Of a stretch of 64,000 bases of DNA, positions 42,821-52,608 are shown piece after piece. This DNA comes from Kordia algicida OT-1 (GTDB taxonomy: Bacteria; Bacteroidota; Bacteroidia; Flavobacteriales; Flavobacteriaceae), in NCBI RefSeq assembly GCF_000154725.1, contig NZ_DS544873.1, positions 1,154,758 to 1,218,757 of the forward strand. The letters run 5' to 3'. Each line of letters opens with the position of its first letter. The first letter of the stretch is position 1. The notes beneath the pieces are model-generated. The model was not told the origin of the DNA and did not search any database. It was given only the letters and a program-made list of their open reading frames with translations. Position numbers and translations under genes: made by a program.

Positions 42821-45409
42821 ATGTCTCGCAAACCCAAATTAGAACGTTTTCAAGAAAATGTATCTTCCAAATATCAAATCTACAACAGTATTTTTATGAC
42901 ATTACCCTTTGATGAAATCTCCAATACAGGTGTTTTATTGCCTTTATTTAGTGAGATTTGTGAAAAAGGATATGCACTCGATAAAAATCCATCAGAAATC
43001 GTTCATAAATTCTTTGAGCGTTACGTAGAAAAAGACAAAACTGAAACAGAAAAAATCAACTTGCTATTTCGTTTCATTCAGTACATAGAACGGCAAGTCG
43101 TATTGTTTGACGCGGTAGAAGATGCAGCTTTTCCTATTGTAAACAACATGGATGGACGTGGAACGTTGCGAAACATTAAGGAAGAAGCAGAAGAAAAACA
43201 GAAAATCGGCGCGCTTAAAACGTACTTAGAACGCTTTAAAATTCGTCCTGTACTCACGGCGCATCCAACGCAGTTTTATCCTGGACAGGTGTTAGGAATC
43301 ATTACAGATTTAGCGGAAGCAATAGAAAAAGATGACTTACTAGCAATCAAAAAACTATTAGCACAACTTGGTAAAACGCCTTTTTTCAAAAAAGAAAAAC
43401 CGACACCTTATGACGAAGCGGTAAGTTTAATTTGGTATTTAGAAAATGTATTTTATCACGCTGCAAGTAAAATATACAACTACATTCAGCAAAACATTTT
43501 TAAGGACGAAGAACTGAACAATCAGGTAATTGATTTAGGTTTTTGGCCTGGTGGCGATCGTGACGGAAATCCTTTTGTAACGACTGAAATCACGAAAAAA
43601 GTAGCAGAACGTTTGCGTAGTACAATTTTACTCAACTATCACCGCGACATTCGCAAACTAAAACGTAGGTTAACTTTTGATGGTGTCGAAAAGCGTTTGG
43701 CAAAATTAGAGCGCATGTTGTACGACAATGTATACTTGCGAAAAGAAGAAGGTATGTTGTCTTTGGCTGCGTTTGAAGCTGAATTAAAAGCGATAAAAGA
43801 TATTGTTGTAAAAAAACATCAATCGTTATTTCGTGCGGAAATTGAAGATTTAATCAACAAAGTAAAACTATTCGGATATCACTTTGCAATGTTAGACATT
43901 CGTCAAGATTCAAGGGTGCATCAAGGTGTTTTTGAAAATATTGTTGAAACGATGAAAAATAGAGGAGAAGCTTTATTTTCAATAGATTACGTCAATTCAT
44001 CAGAAGAAGAAAAAATTAAAGTATTAACACATATTGACAAAAAAGTTGAAGAAAAATACTTTGAAAATGAAATCACAAACGCTACCATTTCGTCAATTTA
44101 TGCAATGAAAACAATTCAAGATCGTAATGGCGAACGTGGTGCAAATCGTTATATCATCAGTAATAATCAATCGGCTTTACATGTGATGGAAGCATTTACG
44201 ATGTTGCGTTTGTGCGATTGGAAACAGCCTGATGTAGACGTTTCTCCATTATTTGAAACGGTTCCAGATTTGCAAGCGGCACAAGCTGTGATGAAAACTT
44301 TATATACCAACGAAGCGTATGCAGCACATTTAAAACGCAGAGGAAACAAACAGTACATTATGTTAGGCTTCTCTGATGGAACAAAAGATGGTGGGTATTT
44401 AATGGCAAATTGGAGTATTTTTAAAGCGAAAGAAGAACTAACCGCAATTTCTCGTGAATACGGAATCAAAGTCATCTTTTTTGATGGTCGTGGTGGACCG
44501 CCAGCGCGTGGAGGTGGAAAAACACATCAATTTTATGCATCATTAGGAAGTACGGTTGAAGATGAAGAAATTCAGTTAACGGTACAAGGACAAACAATCA
44601 GTTCCAATTTCGGAACTTTAGATTCTTGTCAGTATAACTTAGAGCAATTGTTGAGTTCAGGAATCTCAAATGAAATATTTTCAAGCACTGAAGCAGAATT
44701 TTCTGAAGAAGATAAGAAAACGATGGAAGCATTGGCTTCTGTGAGTTATGATACCTATGTGGCGTTTAAAAAACATCCGATGTTTTTACCGTATTTGGAG
44801 CGAATGAGTACGTTAAAATACTATGCAAAAACAAACATTGGAAGTCGTCCATCAAAGCGTTCAAAATCTAAAGAGTTCAATTTCTCAGACTTACGCGCCA
44901 TTCCTTTTGTGGGAAGTTGGAGTCAATTGAAGCAAAACGTTCCAGGATTTTACGGAGTAGGAACGGCTTTGGAACATATGGAAAAAAGTGGGCAGTTTGA
45001 AGCAGTAGAAAAGCTATATCAAAATTCGTCTTTTTTCCGCACATTGCTTGAAAACAGTATGATGAGCTTAACGAAGTCATTCTTTAAGTTAACAGCGTAC
45101 ATGAAAGATAATGAAGAATTTGGTAGCTTTTGGACGATTATTTTTGAAGAATACGAACGAACCAAACGCATGTTGTTAAAGTTGACAGGTTACAACGAAC
45201 TGATGGAAAATCAGCAAGAAGGAAAAGCATCTATTCATGCACGTGAAAAGATTGTTTTACCATTATTAACCATTCAACAATACGCATTACGTAAAATTCA
45301 GGAATTACAAAAAGATCCAAATGCAAGTGAAGAAGAATTGAAAACTTTTGAAAAAATGGTGACACGTTCGTTATTTGGAAACATTAATGCGAGTCGTAAT
45401 TCGGCGTAG
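42821..45409 (+). CDS. ppc: Phosphoenolpyruvate carboxylase
   Basis: An 862-residue enzyme that makes oxaloacetate from PEP and bicarbonate, replenishing the TCA cycle. Signatures are PVLTAHPTQ (catalytic His), FWPGGDRDGNP, GFSDGTKDGG (catalytic Lys) and DGRGGPPARGGGKTH. The C-terminus reads NINASRNSA where most PEPCs end in a variant of RNTG. The sequence is of the divergent Bacteroidota type. Monocistronic; the stop codon is directly followed by the repeat TTCGACAGGCTCAGC. Confidence 0.95.
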   Translation: MSRKPKLERFQENVSSKYQIYNSIFMTLPFDEISNTGVLLPLFSEICEKGYALDKNPSEIVHKFFERYVEKDKTETEKINLLFRFIQYIERQVVLFDAVEDAAFPIVNNMDGRGTLRNIKEEAEEKQKIGALKTYLERFKIRPVLTAHPTQFYPGQVLGIITDLAEAIEKDDLLAIKKLLAQLGKTPFFKKEKPTPYDEAVSLIWYLENVFYHAASKIYNYIQQNIFKDEELNNQVIDLGFWPGGDRDGNPFVTTEITKKVAERLRSTILLNYHRDIRKLKRRLTFDGVEKRLAKLERMLYDNVYLRKEEGMLSLAAFEAELKAIKDIVVKKHQSLFRAEIEDLINKVKLFGYHFAMLDIRQDSRVHQGVFENIVETMKNRGEALFSIDYVNSSEEEKIKVLTHIDKKVEEKYFENEITNATISSIYAMKTIQDRNGERGANRYIISNNQSALHVMEAFTMLRLCDWKQPDVDVSPLFETVPDLQAAQAVMKTLYTNEAYAAHLKRRGNKQYIMLGFSDGTKDGGYLMANWSIFKAKEELTAISREYGIKVIFFDGRGGPPARGGGKTHQFYASLGSTVEDEEIQLTVQGQTISSNFGTLDSCQYNLEQLLSSGISNEIFSSTEAEFSEEDKKTMEALASVSYDTYVAFKKHPMFLPYLERMSTLKYYAKTNIGSRPSKRSKSKEFNFSDLRAIPFVGSWSQLKQNVPGFYGVGTALEHMEKSGQFEAVEKLYQNSSFFRTLLENSMMSLTKSFFKLTAYMKDNEEFGSFWTIIFEEYERTKRMLLKLTGYNELMENQQEGKASIHAREKIVLPLLTIQQYALRKIQELQKDPNASEEELKTFEKMVTRSLFGNINASRNSA

Positions 45410-45715
45410 CTTCGACAGGCTCAGCTACCGCCTTAGAGTGTTAGATTTTTAGATGCGCTTCGTTTTTAGATCGCTTTGCTCTTAGATTGTTAGATTTCTT
45501 AGAAACGTCTTTGCGAGTGTTTTGATGAAAGCGTGTGGCAATCTATTTCTTGTGTACTAAAAACGTCACATCGAGTAATTTTTCAGAATAAAATGGAAAT
45601 AAAATGTATTTCGACTTCGCTCAATAGAACTATTGAGATGTACTTTGAAAAATAACAATAGTAAGATTCAGAACTTTTTCTGTGTTTCATAGTGAGTTTT
45701 GAATCTTTTTATTTT
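45410..45715. other. Intergenic region downstream of ppc with dispersed repeats
   Basis: About 300 bases without a gene. It holds TTCGACAGGCTCAGC at 45411-45425 (also after secA), a series of 'TTAGATT' repeats near 45430-45500, a half-copy of the 10209 palindrome at 45500-45543, a 'TTTCGACTTCGCTCAA' repeat near 45608 and a hairpin at its end. Confidence 0.6.
45663..45715 (+). terminator. Long hairpin between convergent genes
   Basis: AAGATTCAGAACT (45663-45675) pairs with AGTTTTGAATCTT (45695-45707), 13 bp with one G-U, followed by T-rich sequence on the plus strand. It lies at the end of the AraC-type gene on the other strand and may act for the long ppc 3' region. Confidence 0.6.
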
Positions 45716-46579
45716 TTAAAAATCCAAACTTCTAAACTCCGAAGGCGTCTGACCAGTTTTTTGCTTAAACAATCTCGAGAAATAAGAGTAATCTTCAAAA
45801 CCGAGAAGGTTTGCGATTTCGTTAATAGATAATTCTGGAGTTAACAACAACCGTTTTGCTTCTAGAATAATTCTATCTGTAATAACAGTTGTCGCCGTTT
45901 TATCTAAAGTTTCTCTGCAAATACGATTCAAATGTTTTAAGGTAATATTTAATCTAGAAGCATAAAAGGAAGGTTTCTTTTCGTGTTTATAAAACTGTTC
46001 AAGGATTACTTCAAAGTTGCGTAAAATAGTATGATAACGCTTGATTTGTAACTGAGTAGGTGTGACGTAGTGACGTGATAGTTCAATATAAATTAGGTCT
46101 AAAATATTCAAAATAGCATGTTCTTTAAAAAGTGATTTAGAAGAATATTCCGTTAAAATCATCTCAAAAAAAGAAGAAACATTTGCTGTTTGTTGATGGT
46201 TCAAGCATAATTCTGGCGTATTGTAAGTTGAAAAGTAAAAAGGATAATCGTTGATTTGCTTGTGCTGAAAATGTACATTGTAAAACTCTTTTGAGTGAAA
46301 TAAAATATAACCATCAATATCTTCTGATAAATTCCAATGATGCATTTGCCCAGGTTGTAATGCAAAAACGCTTCCCGCAGTAATATCAAACGTATTAAAA
46401 TCGACTACATGTGTTCCTGTTCCTTTTGTAAAGATTACCAACAAATGAAAGTCGTGTCTGTGTGGTTTTTCTATAAACGGATGCGTACGCAAATGTTCTT
46501 TAAAACGATTGCAATACAAATGTTTGCTTGTTTCTTTTTCCTGAAACTGTGAAATATTATATACAGGCAATAATTTCAT
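45716..46579 (-). CDS. AraC family transcriptional regulator with cupin domain
   Basis: A 287-residue regulator. The N-terminal cupin contains 'PHRHDFHLLVIFTKGTGTHV' and LQPGQMHHW; the C-terminal AraC DNA-binding domain contains INEIANLLGFEDYSYFSRLF and KQKTGQTPSEFR. It probably binds a small molecule through the cupin and activates a nearby or distant operon. It is divergent from the DUF983 gene at 46674. Confidence 0.92.
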   Translation of the reverse strand: MKLLPVYNISQFQEKETSKHLYCNRFKEHLRTHPFIEKPHRHDFHLLVIFTKGTGTHVVDFNTFDITAGSVFALQPGQMHHWNLSEDIDGYILFHSKEFYNVHFQHKQINDYPFYFSTYNTPELCLNHQQTANVSSFFEMILTEYSSKSLFKEHAILNILDLIYIELSRHYVTPTQLQIKRYHTILRNFEVILEQFYKHEKKPSFYASRLNITLKHLNRICRETLDKTATTVITDRIILEAKRLLLTPELSINEIANLLGFEDYSYFSRLFKQKTGQTPSEFRSLDF

Positions 46580-46673
46580 TCAATACAAAATGTCTTTTTT
46601 ATGCTATAAAAGACGAAAATACAAACTTTATTCCAATCAACTGAATTTTAGCTTTGTATAAAATTTAGAAACG

Positions 46674-47027
46674 ATGGGAAATTCAATACAAAACATCTGT
46701 AAGGGAACGTGTCCAAAATGTAATAAAGGGAAAATTTTTGAACAAAACGGATTGCTGTATAAGTTGAGAATGCCAAAAATGCACGTAAATTGTGAAGTCT
46801 GCGGATATAAGTTTGAAAAAGAGCCAGGATATTTTTATGGCGCAATGTATGTAAGTTACATGTTGACAGTTGGTGAAGCAATAATGCTGTATTTTATACT
46901 ATCGTATGTTTTAAAGTTTGCAGATAATTTTCAAATCTTCTTGATAATTTCTGTAGCCATGATTGGATTGTCCTTTTTTAACATGCGGATTTCGAGAACT
47001 ATTTGGATTCATTTGTTTACATCATGA
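46674..47027 (+). CDS. DUF983 family membrane protein
   Basis: A 117-residue protein starting with two CxxC pairs (CPKCNKGKIF and CEVCGYKFE), which probably bind zinc, then the family segment 'EPGYFYGAMYVSYMLTVGEA' and two membrane helices. DUF983 proteins are small inner-membrane proteins of unknown role found in many bacteria. The C-terminus is slightly shorter than usual. Confidence 0.9.
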   Translation: MGNSIQNICKGTCPKCNKGKIFEQNGLLYKLRMPKMHVNCEVCGYKFEKEPGYFYGAMYVSYMLTVGEAIMLYFILSYVLKFADNFQIFLIISVAMIGLSFFNMRISRTIWIHLFTS

Positions 47028-47137
47028 ATTTCTTACGACTAAGGTATCAGGTAAATTTTCAAGGATGATGAAATAATAGTATCTTCATCCCGAAAAACTA
47101 AAAAATCGTAAATCAAAAATCGTAAATCCCGACTCCC

Positions 47138-47650
47138 ATGATTCCATTTCCAGAAACCAATGAGTACAATCCGTATTTCGATCAATACATTCAGCATTTA
47201 AAAGGAAAAGACGTTTTGGCTGCTTTAGCGGAAGGTTTAGAAGAAGTAAATATTTTGGTGGCTTCCTTAACCGAAGATCAACTAAAAAGCGCGTATGCAG
47301 AAGGAAAATGGACGATTAAAGAGGTTTTGCAGCACATCATGGATACCGAACGTATTTTTTGCAACCGAGCGTTGCGTTTTGCTCGAAATGACAAAACAAA
47401 TTTGCCAGGTTTTGAACAAGACGATTACGTACCGTTTTCAGGAGCAAATGAACGGAATACAATGGAATTGTTGCAAGAATACAATGCAATTCGCCAAGGA
47501 ACTATTACGTTATTCAAAAGTTTTACGGATGAAATGTTGGCTAGAGTAGGCGTAGCAAGCAACAATAAAATGTCTGTTCGTGCACTAGCGCATATTGCGG
47601 CAGGACACGAAAAGCATCATGTACATGTAATTAACGAACGCTATTTGTAA
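47138..47650 (+). CDS. DinB family protein
   Basis: A 170-residue four-helix-bundle protein. Metal-binding histidines fit the DinB/YfiT pattern: one in EVLQHIMDTERIF (around residue 67) and two in AHIAAGHEKHHVHVI near the C-terminus. DinB-like proteins may be thiol-dependent transferases or hydrolases; no reaction is established for this branch. It is convergent with the small gene at 47653. Confidence 0.88.
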   Translation: MIPFPETNEYNPYFDQYIQHLKGKDVLAALAEGLEEVNILVASLTEDQLKSAYAEGKWTIKEVLQHIMDTERIFCNRALRFARNDKTNLPGFEQDDYVPFSGANERNTMELLQEYNAIRQGTITLFKSFTDEMLARVGVASNNKMSVRALAHIAAGHEKHHVHVINERYL

Positions 47651-47652
47651 AA

Positions 47653-47925
47653 TTACTCCTCTGAAAAATCATTCAGATTTTCGTCAGGTGTAATTTCTTC
47701 AAAATCATCCACAGCTACATTTGTCATCGTATAATGCAATTTACTGCTCACTTTGACTAAATAAATTGTGTCTTCCGTTTTAACTTCAACAGCTTCAATA
47801 GTGTTGTTGTGATGATCGTCAAATACAATGATGTCTCGATCTCTGTAACCGCCAGGATAACGCTCTTGCAAGAGTTGATAAATTTCTGGCGTCACTTTTT
47901 TAAAATCTATGATCGCTTTTCTCAT
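47653..47925 (-). CDS. Conserved small soluble protein (90 aa)
   Basis: An acidic protein starting MRKAIIDFKKVTPEIYQLLQ and containing YPGGYRDRDIIVFDDHHNN and a very acidic C-terminal tail (DDFEEITPDENLNDFSEE). No signal peptide or membrane segment. I recognise it as a conserved flavobacterial type but not a function. It is in the same direction as aroB, 133 bases upstream of the aroB stop... it lies downstream of aroB and could share its transcript. Confidence 0.72.
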   Translation of the reverse strand: MRKAIIDFKKVTPEIYQLLQERYPGGYRDRDIIVFDDHHNNTIEAVEVKTEDTIYLVKVSSKLHYTMTNVAVDDFEEITPDENLNDFSEE

Positions 47926-48058
47926 AGGAATAATTTTTAAAAATTAATACTACGGTCATAGGTAATTAGAGGAAATCTCTGCCAATAATAACGTATTAAA
48001 AATACAACTATTTTTTTTGAAAAGAAAAAGTTACTGTCAGTTAACTGTATTTTTTATG

Positions 48059-49126
48059 TTAAGAATTGTAAAATTGAAAAGCTTCTAGAATTGTAGTATT
48101 TGGAACAATCTTATCTAAAACAGGTGCTCCAATGTCGCTTAAGAGTACAAAATTGATGTTTCCATGCGAATTCTTTTTATCGTATTTCATCAGGTCGATA
48201 ATGGTTTCATAGTCAGCATTTTCAAACTCGACTTTGCCATACATGTCTATAATAACATGTTTAATCTCGTCTAATTTTTCACTTGAAAAACCTTCTTGTT
48301 TATTAGAAATATAGCTTGCTAACACCATTCCAATCGCAATGGCTTCTCCATGAAGTAAGGTTTCTTTGGTTTCGTGCGTTAAAAAATACGATTCAATAGC
48401 GTGACCAAGTGTATGTCCAAAATTCAATATTTTTCGAAGCCCGTTTTCTTTTGGATCTTCTGTGACAACATTATTTTTTATTACAACGGATTCATAAATT
48501 AAACCATCTAAATCTTCTAGTGTAAAATTTGACAAATCGATCATTTTTTTCCAGTAGGCTTCATCATAAATCAATCCGTGTTTTAGCATTTCCGCCAAAC
48601 CGCTTCGCATTTCGTTTGCAGGCAATGTAGCTAGGAAAGAAGTATCAATCAAAACCATTTCGGGTGTGTTAATCACTCCAATTTGGTTTTTTAAAGTGCC
48701 TAAATCTACTCCGGTTTTCCCTCCAACAGAAGCATCAACCATTGATAATAATGTGGTAGGAACATTGATATAGGAAATTCCTCTTTTAAAAGTAGAAGCA
48801 ACAAAACCGCCTAAATCTGTAACAACTCCGCCACCAACATTAATCATCAAACTTTTACGATCTGCGTCCAATTCTGAAAGTACATTCCAAACGCCTGTAC
48901 ATGTTTCAATATTCTTGTTAATCTCTCCCGCAGGAATTTCAATCACTTCTACAGGAATATCCGTCTGTAAATTCGCCATAAAATTTGGCAAGCAATGTAC
49001 ATGCGTATTTGTATCAACCAAGACAAAAATCTTAGAATAATTCGTCTTATTAAGATGTTCAAAAAGGCTTGTGTAACAATTGGTATTGAAATGAACGAAA
49101 TAATTCGCCGCTTGGATGGAGTTCAT
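48059..49126 (-). CDS. aroB: 3-dehydroquinate synthase
   Basis: A 355-residue enzyme of the shikimate pathway that converts DAHP to 3-dehydroquinate. NAD-binding and metal motifs are visible: VGGGVVTDLGGFVASTFKRG, 'PTTLLSMVDASVGGKTGVDL', and zinc ligands in LKHGLIYDE, NFGHTLGHAIES and LHGEAIAIGM. The gene is divergent from the proline dehydrogenase gene with 97 bases between starts. Confidence 0.96.
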   Translation of the reverse strand: MNSIQAANYFVHFNTNCYTSLFEHLNKTNYSKIFVLVDTNTHVHCLPNFMANLQTDIPVEVIEIPAGEINKNIETCTGVWNVLSELDADRKSLMINVGGGVVTDLGGFVASTFKRGISYINVPTTLLSMVDASVGGKTGVDLGTLKNQIGVINTPEMVLIDTSFLATLPANEMRSGLAEMLKHGLIYDEAYWKKMIDLSNFTLEDLDGLIYESVVIKNNVVTEDPKENGLRKILNFGHTLGHAIESYFLTHETKETLLHGEAIAIGMVLASYISNKQEGFSSEKLDEIKHVIIDMYGKVEFENADYETIIDLMKYDKKNSHGNINFVLLSDIGAPVLDKIVPNTTILEAFQFYNS

Positions 49127-49196
49127 AATCTAAAAAAAACTATTAATAGCAACAAAATAAAGCCTTTTTTAAACAAAAAAATAATAATTCAATAAC

Positions 49197-49204
49197 TATA
49201 TTTG
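49197..49204 (+). promoter_or_regulatory. -7 promoter box for proline dehydrogenase
   Basis: TATATTTG matches TAnnTTTG and lies 19 bases before the ATG at 49224, the same spacing as for the MATE gene at 2350. Confidence 0.5.
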
Positions 49205-49223
49205 TGAAAGTAATTATTTCTAA

Positions 49224-50390
49224 ATGGAACCAATTTTTGACAACACAGAGAATGCTTTTGCTTTAAAAACAGATTCTCAGCTTGAAAGAGCTTACTTTTT
49301 ATTCAAATTAATCGCCAACCAACCTTTAGTCCGTATAGGAACTGCCGTTACCAACTTTGCTATCAAAGCACATTTGCCTGTAGAAAGCTTAATTAGAGCA
49401 ACCGTTTTCGATCATTTTTGTGGAGGAACTACCGAAGAAGAATGCATTCCTGTAGTAGATAAAATGTTTGAAAAAGGTGTTTGTAGCGTACTTGATTATT
49501 CTGTAGAAGGAAAAGAAGAAGAAGCGCAATTTGATGCAACACTTGAAAAAATACTGAAGATTTTAAATTTTGTCAAAGAAAAACAGGCGATTCCGTTTGC
49601 AGTTTTTAAACCTACAGGTTTTGGTAGAATTGATTTGTATGAAAAAGTCGGAAAAAATGAAACACTTACCGATGATGAACAAGCCGAATGGAGTAGAGTA
49701 AAAGACCGTTTTGATGTCGTTTGTAAAAAAGCACATGAAATGGATGTTGCACTTCTCATTGATGGTGAAGAAAGCTGGATGCAAGATGCCGCAGATGCTA
49801 TTGTTGCTGATATGATGCGTACATATAATAAAGAAAAAGCCATTGTATATAATACGTTGCAAATGTACCGTTGGGATCGAATGGATTACCTGAAACAACT
49901 TCACATGGACGCTAGAGCACAGGGTTTTCATATTGGAATGAAACTCGTACGTGGCGCGTATATGGAAAAAGAAAACAATAGAGCAGAAGCGCAAGGATAT
50001 ACTTCTCCTATATGTGTTTCTAAGCAAGCTACAGACGAAAATTTTGACGCTGGAGTTTCATACATGCTCGATCATTTAGATTGTATGGCAATTTTCGCGG
50101 GAACGCATAACGAAGAAAGTTCGTACAAAGTAGCTGCCATTATGAAAGAAAAGCAAATTGCTACAAATGATGCACGTGTTTGGTTTGGACAATTGTACGG
50201 CATGAGCGATCATATCAGTTTTAATTTGGCAAAAGCTGGATATAATGTAGCAAAATACTTGCCTTTTGGTCCTGTAAGAGACGTTATGCCTTATTTGATA
50301 AGACGTGCAGAAGAAAATACTTCTGTGGCGGGACAAACCTCTCGGGAATTAAGTTTATTAAAACAAGAAAAGAAAAGAAGAAAACTGTAG
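49224..50390 (+). CDS. Proline dehydrogenase family flavoenzyme
   Basis: A 388-residue FAD enzyme that oxidises proline to pyrroline-5-carboxylate. The barrel contains FAVFKPTGFGRIDLYEKVG, LLIDGEESWMQDAADAIVAD, 'GMKLVRGAYMEKENNRAEAQ' and IFAGTHNEESSYKVA, and the end carries 'PYLIRRAEENTSVAGQ', the substrate-binding RRxxEN motif. It is a stand-alone ProDH rather than a PutA fusion, so the P5C dehydrogenase must be encoded elsewhere. Electrons pass to the quinone pool at the membrane. Confidence 0.93.
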   Translation: MEPIFDNTENAFALKTDSQLERAYFLFKLIANQPLVRIGTAVTNFAIKAHLPVESLIRATVFDHFCGGTTEEECIPVVDKMFEKGVCSVLDYSVEGKEEEAQFDATLEKILKILNFVKEKQAIPFAVFKPTGFGRIDLYEKVGKNETLTDDEQAEWSRVKDRFDVVCKKAHEMDVALLIDGEESWMQDAADAIVADMMRTYNKEKAIVYNTLQMYRWDRMDYLKQLHMDARAQGFHIGMKLVRGAYMEKENNRAEAQGYTSPICVSKQATDENFDAGVSYMLDHLDCMAIFAGTHNEESSYKVAAIMKEKQIATNDARVWFGQLYGMSDHISFNLAKAGYNVAKYLPFGPVRDVMPYLIRRAEENTSVAGQTSRELSLLKQEKKRRKL

Positions 50391-50417
50391 TAGAAAAAAA
50401 TAATTAAAATTTTATTT

Positions 50418-50804
50418 TTAATCGATTCTATTGATTGTCTGAATAATCGCTGTGCTATCGCAATTATATACTGTCAACTCGATTTCTTTGTTGCGAAGCA
50501 TTCCTTCAATAATATATAACTTACAAGAATCTACTTTTGTTTTACTTCTTGAAAAATCTACATCTCCATATTGAAGAATGTTTGAAATTTCGGCGGTGTC
50601 AATTTCTTTATTATCAATCAATTGACGTATTTGAGGAGAAAACATACGGTTCTTAATTCGGATATTCTTTAAGGTACGCGCATTCGGTAAATAATCAAAT
50701 TCACATTGTACGCCACGACCACGAATTAAGAAGGCAAAAATGACCAATCCGATGGCAACGCCACCTAAATAAAATCCAATACGTCTTAAAAGACCACTAT
50801 TCAT
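50418..50804 (-). CDS. Small membrane-anchored protein (128 aa)
   Basis: One N-terminal membrane helix (IGFYLGGVAIGLVIFAFLIR) is followed by a soluble domain with YLPNARTLKNIRIKNRMFSP and three cysteines (CEFDYL, SCKLYI, NCDSTA). Its start is one base from the stop of the alanine dehydrogenase gene upstream, so the two are co-transcribed. A conserved flavobacterial protein without known function. Confidence 0.72.
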   Translation of the reverse strand: MNSGLLRRIGFYLGGVAIGLVIFAFLIRGRGVQCEFDYLPNARTLKNIRIKNRMFSPQIRQLIDNKEIDTAEISNILQYGDVDFSRSKTKVDSCKLYIIEGMLRNKEIELTVYNCDSTAIIQTINRID

Positions 50805-50805
50805 G

Positions 50806-52005
50806 CTAAAAAACTAATAAATTAATATCTCTATATGGTAGATCGAACCAATCTGCTACAGATTTATTGGTTAAAACTCCGTGGTAAAAGTACAACCCAT
50901 TTTTCAATCCTTTGTCAAAACGCAGCGAATTTTCTAATCCGCCATCATCTGCAATTTTTAAAAGATATGGCGTGAAAATATTACTAATTGATACTGAAGC
51001 AGTTCTGGAATATCTTGCGGGAATATTTGGCACACAATAATGAATCACGCCGTGTTTTGTAAACGTCGGTTTGTCATGTGATGTGATTTCGCTTGTTTCA
51101 ATACAGCCGCCCATATCAATACTGACATCTATAATTACAGCACCTTTTTTCATGTGTTCTACCATCGTTTCTGTGACTAAAATTGGCGAGCGGTTCTTCC
51201 CTCGTACGGCGCCAATCAACACGTCACAGCGTTTTAAAGCTTTCAATAGATTTTTTGGTTGAATTGTGGAAGTATAAATTGGTCTTCCCAAATTGGTTTG
51301 TATGCAACGAAGTTTCGTGATGGAATTATCAAAAACTTTGATATTTGCACCAAGTCCTAACGCAGAACGTGCGGCAAATTCTCCAACAGTTCCTGCACCA
51401 ATAATCACAACTTCCGCAGGCGGAACTCCACTGATATTTCCAAGCATTAATCCGTTACCTTCATTGACATTTGCCATAATTTCGGAAGCGATTAATACGG
51501 AAGAAGTTCCTGCAATTTCACTCAGTGATCGTACTGCAGGATACGTTCCATCGTCATCTTTAATATATTCAAAAGCTAATGCGGTAACACGTTTGCTGGC
51601 TAAAATTTCAAAATATTTTTTGGAACGTGTTTTTATCTGTAATGCAGAAATTAAAATTGTTTGCGGATTTAATAACTGTAATTCGTCTAAGGTTGGTGGT
51701 TCTACTTTAAGAATAATAGGGCAGGAGAATACTTTTTGAGTGTCGTTTGTAATTTCTGCACCAGCTTCGGTATATTCTTTATTTGAAAAATTAGCTTCTT
51801 TTCCGGCACAACTTTCTATCAATACGCGATGTCCATGTGCAACAATGGCGGCTACAGCATCTGGAGTTAGGCAAACACGTTTCTCTTGATAAGAGGTTTC
51901 TTTAGGAATTCCGATAAATAATTCTTTCTTACTTTTTAAAATTTCCAGTGTTTCTTCTTGCGGAAGTAATTGTTGTTTGGTAAAAGGTGATAAAGATTCT
52001 GCCAT
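50806..52005 (-). CDS. ald: Alanine dehydrogenase
   Basis: A 399-residue NAD-dependent enzyme of the alanine dehydrogenase/transhydrogenase family. The N-terminal motif FIGIPKETSYQEKRVCLTPD, the nucleotide-binding EVVIIGAGTVGEFAARSALG and 'VIIDVSIDMGGCIETSE' are clear. It interconverts alanine with pyruvate and ammonia. The genes porX-tsaE and ald occur close together in many Bacteroidota; here three extra cassettes lie between ald and tsaE. Confidence 0.9.
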   Translation of the reverse strand: MAESLSPFTKQQLLPQEETLEILKSKKELFIGIPKETSYQEKRVCLTPDAVAAIVAHGHRVLIESCAGKEANFSNKEYTEAGAEITNDTQKVFSCPIILKVEPPTLDELQLLNPQTILISALQIKTRSKKYFEILASKRVTALAFEYIKDDDGTYPAVRSLSEIAGTSSVLIASEIMANVNEGNGLMLGNISGVPPAEVVIIGAGTVGEFAARSALGLGANIKVFDNSITKLRCIQTNLGRPIYTSTIQPKNLLKALKRCDVLIGAVRGKNRSPILVTETMVEHMKKGAVIIDVSIDMGGCIETSEITSHDKPTFTKHGVIHYCVPNIPARYSRTASVSISNIFTPYLLKIADDGGLENSLRFDKGLKNGLYFYHGVLTNKSVADWFDLPYRDINLLVF

Positions 52006-52062
52006 GAAGCATTTCGATTGGTTAAAACATGAAGTTACAAATAAAAATGAAGTAAAAAAATA

Positions 52063-52608
52063 CTATTTATTTTCTTCTAGCATTTCTTTTTCTTTTCGTT
52101 CGTATTCAGCGAGTTCGGCATCTATTTTTTGAAGATCGATATTGTACACGTATTTATCAAATAGTTTTAGTCTAATCAAATAAACAATTGGTACTATAAT
52201 CATCATTACTGGAAGAATGTAATAAATTGCTTTAGTATCAACTAATGTATCTTCAATTACTGCACTAATTAATTGAAAGATATACATAGCAATCGGAATT
52301 AAAATTACATGATACCACCAGTCTCTACAGGTGAAAAACCACAATGTCAAAAGAATTAGAGGAACGATTTTACCCAAATAGACCCACATAGCTGTACTTA
52401 CATCTTCATAGTAATTACTTCTCAATGTAAAAAACGAAGTTTCCCAAGTTGGTGATTCTGGGAAACCTTCGTATAAATAAAATATATATGGTGATATAGC
52501 AATAATTATTGCTACTATGCTACTAAAAAAAAGTTTTTTACCCGTTAGACGGGATTTTGATTTTGTCTCTTTTTTGACTTTGTTCTGTTTCGTATGGATT
52601 GTCTTCAT
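52063..52608 (-). CDS. Four-helix membrane protein with charged tail, tandem copy 1
   Basis: The ATG at 52608 (MKTIHTKQNKVKKET) lies inside the lipoprotein gene 52538-52690 in another frame (71-base overlap); no other ATG is available before the first helix. Four membrane segments (LFFSSIVAIIIAISPYIFYL, MWVYLGKIVPLILLTLWFF, WWYHVILIPIAMYIFQLIS, YILPVMMIIVPIVYLIRL) are followed by a cytoplasmic coiled tail IDLQKIDAELAEYERKEKE. It is about 181 residues and paralogous to the proteins at 52877 and 53676. No known family recognised. Confidence 0.75.
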   Translation of the reverse strand: MKTIHTKQNKVKKETKSKSRLTGKKLFFSSIVAIIIAISPYIFYLYEGFPESPTWETSFFTLRSNYYEDVSTAMWVYLGKIVPLILLTLWFFTCRDWWYHVILIPIAMYIFQLISAVIEDTLVDTKAIYYILPVMMIIVPIVYLIRLKLFDKYVYNIDLQKIDAELAEYERKEKEMLEENK

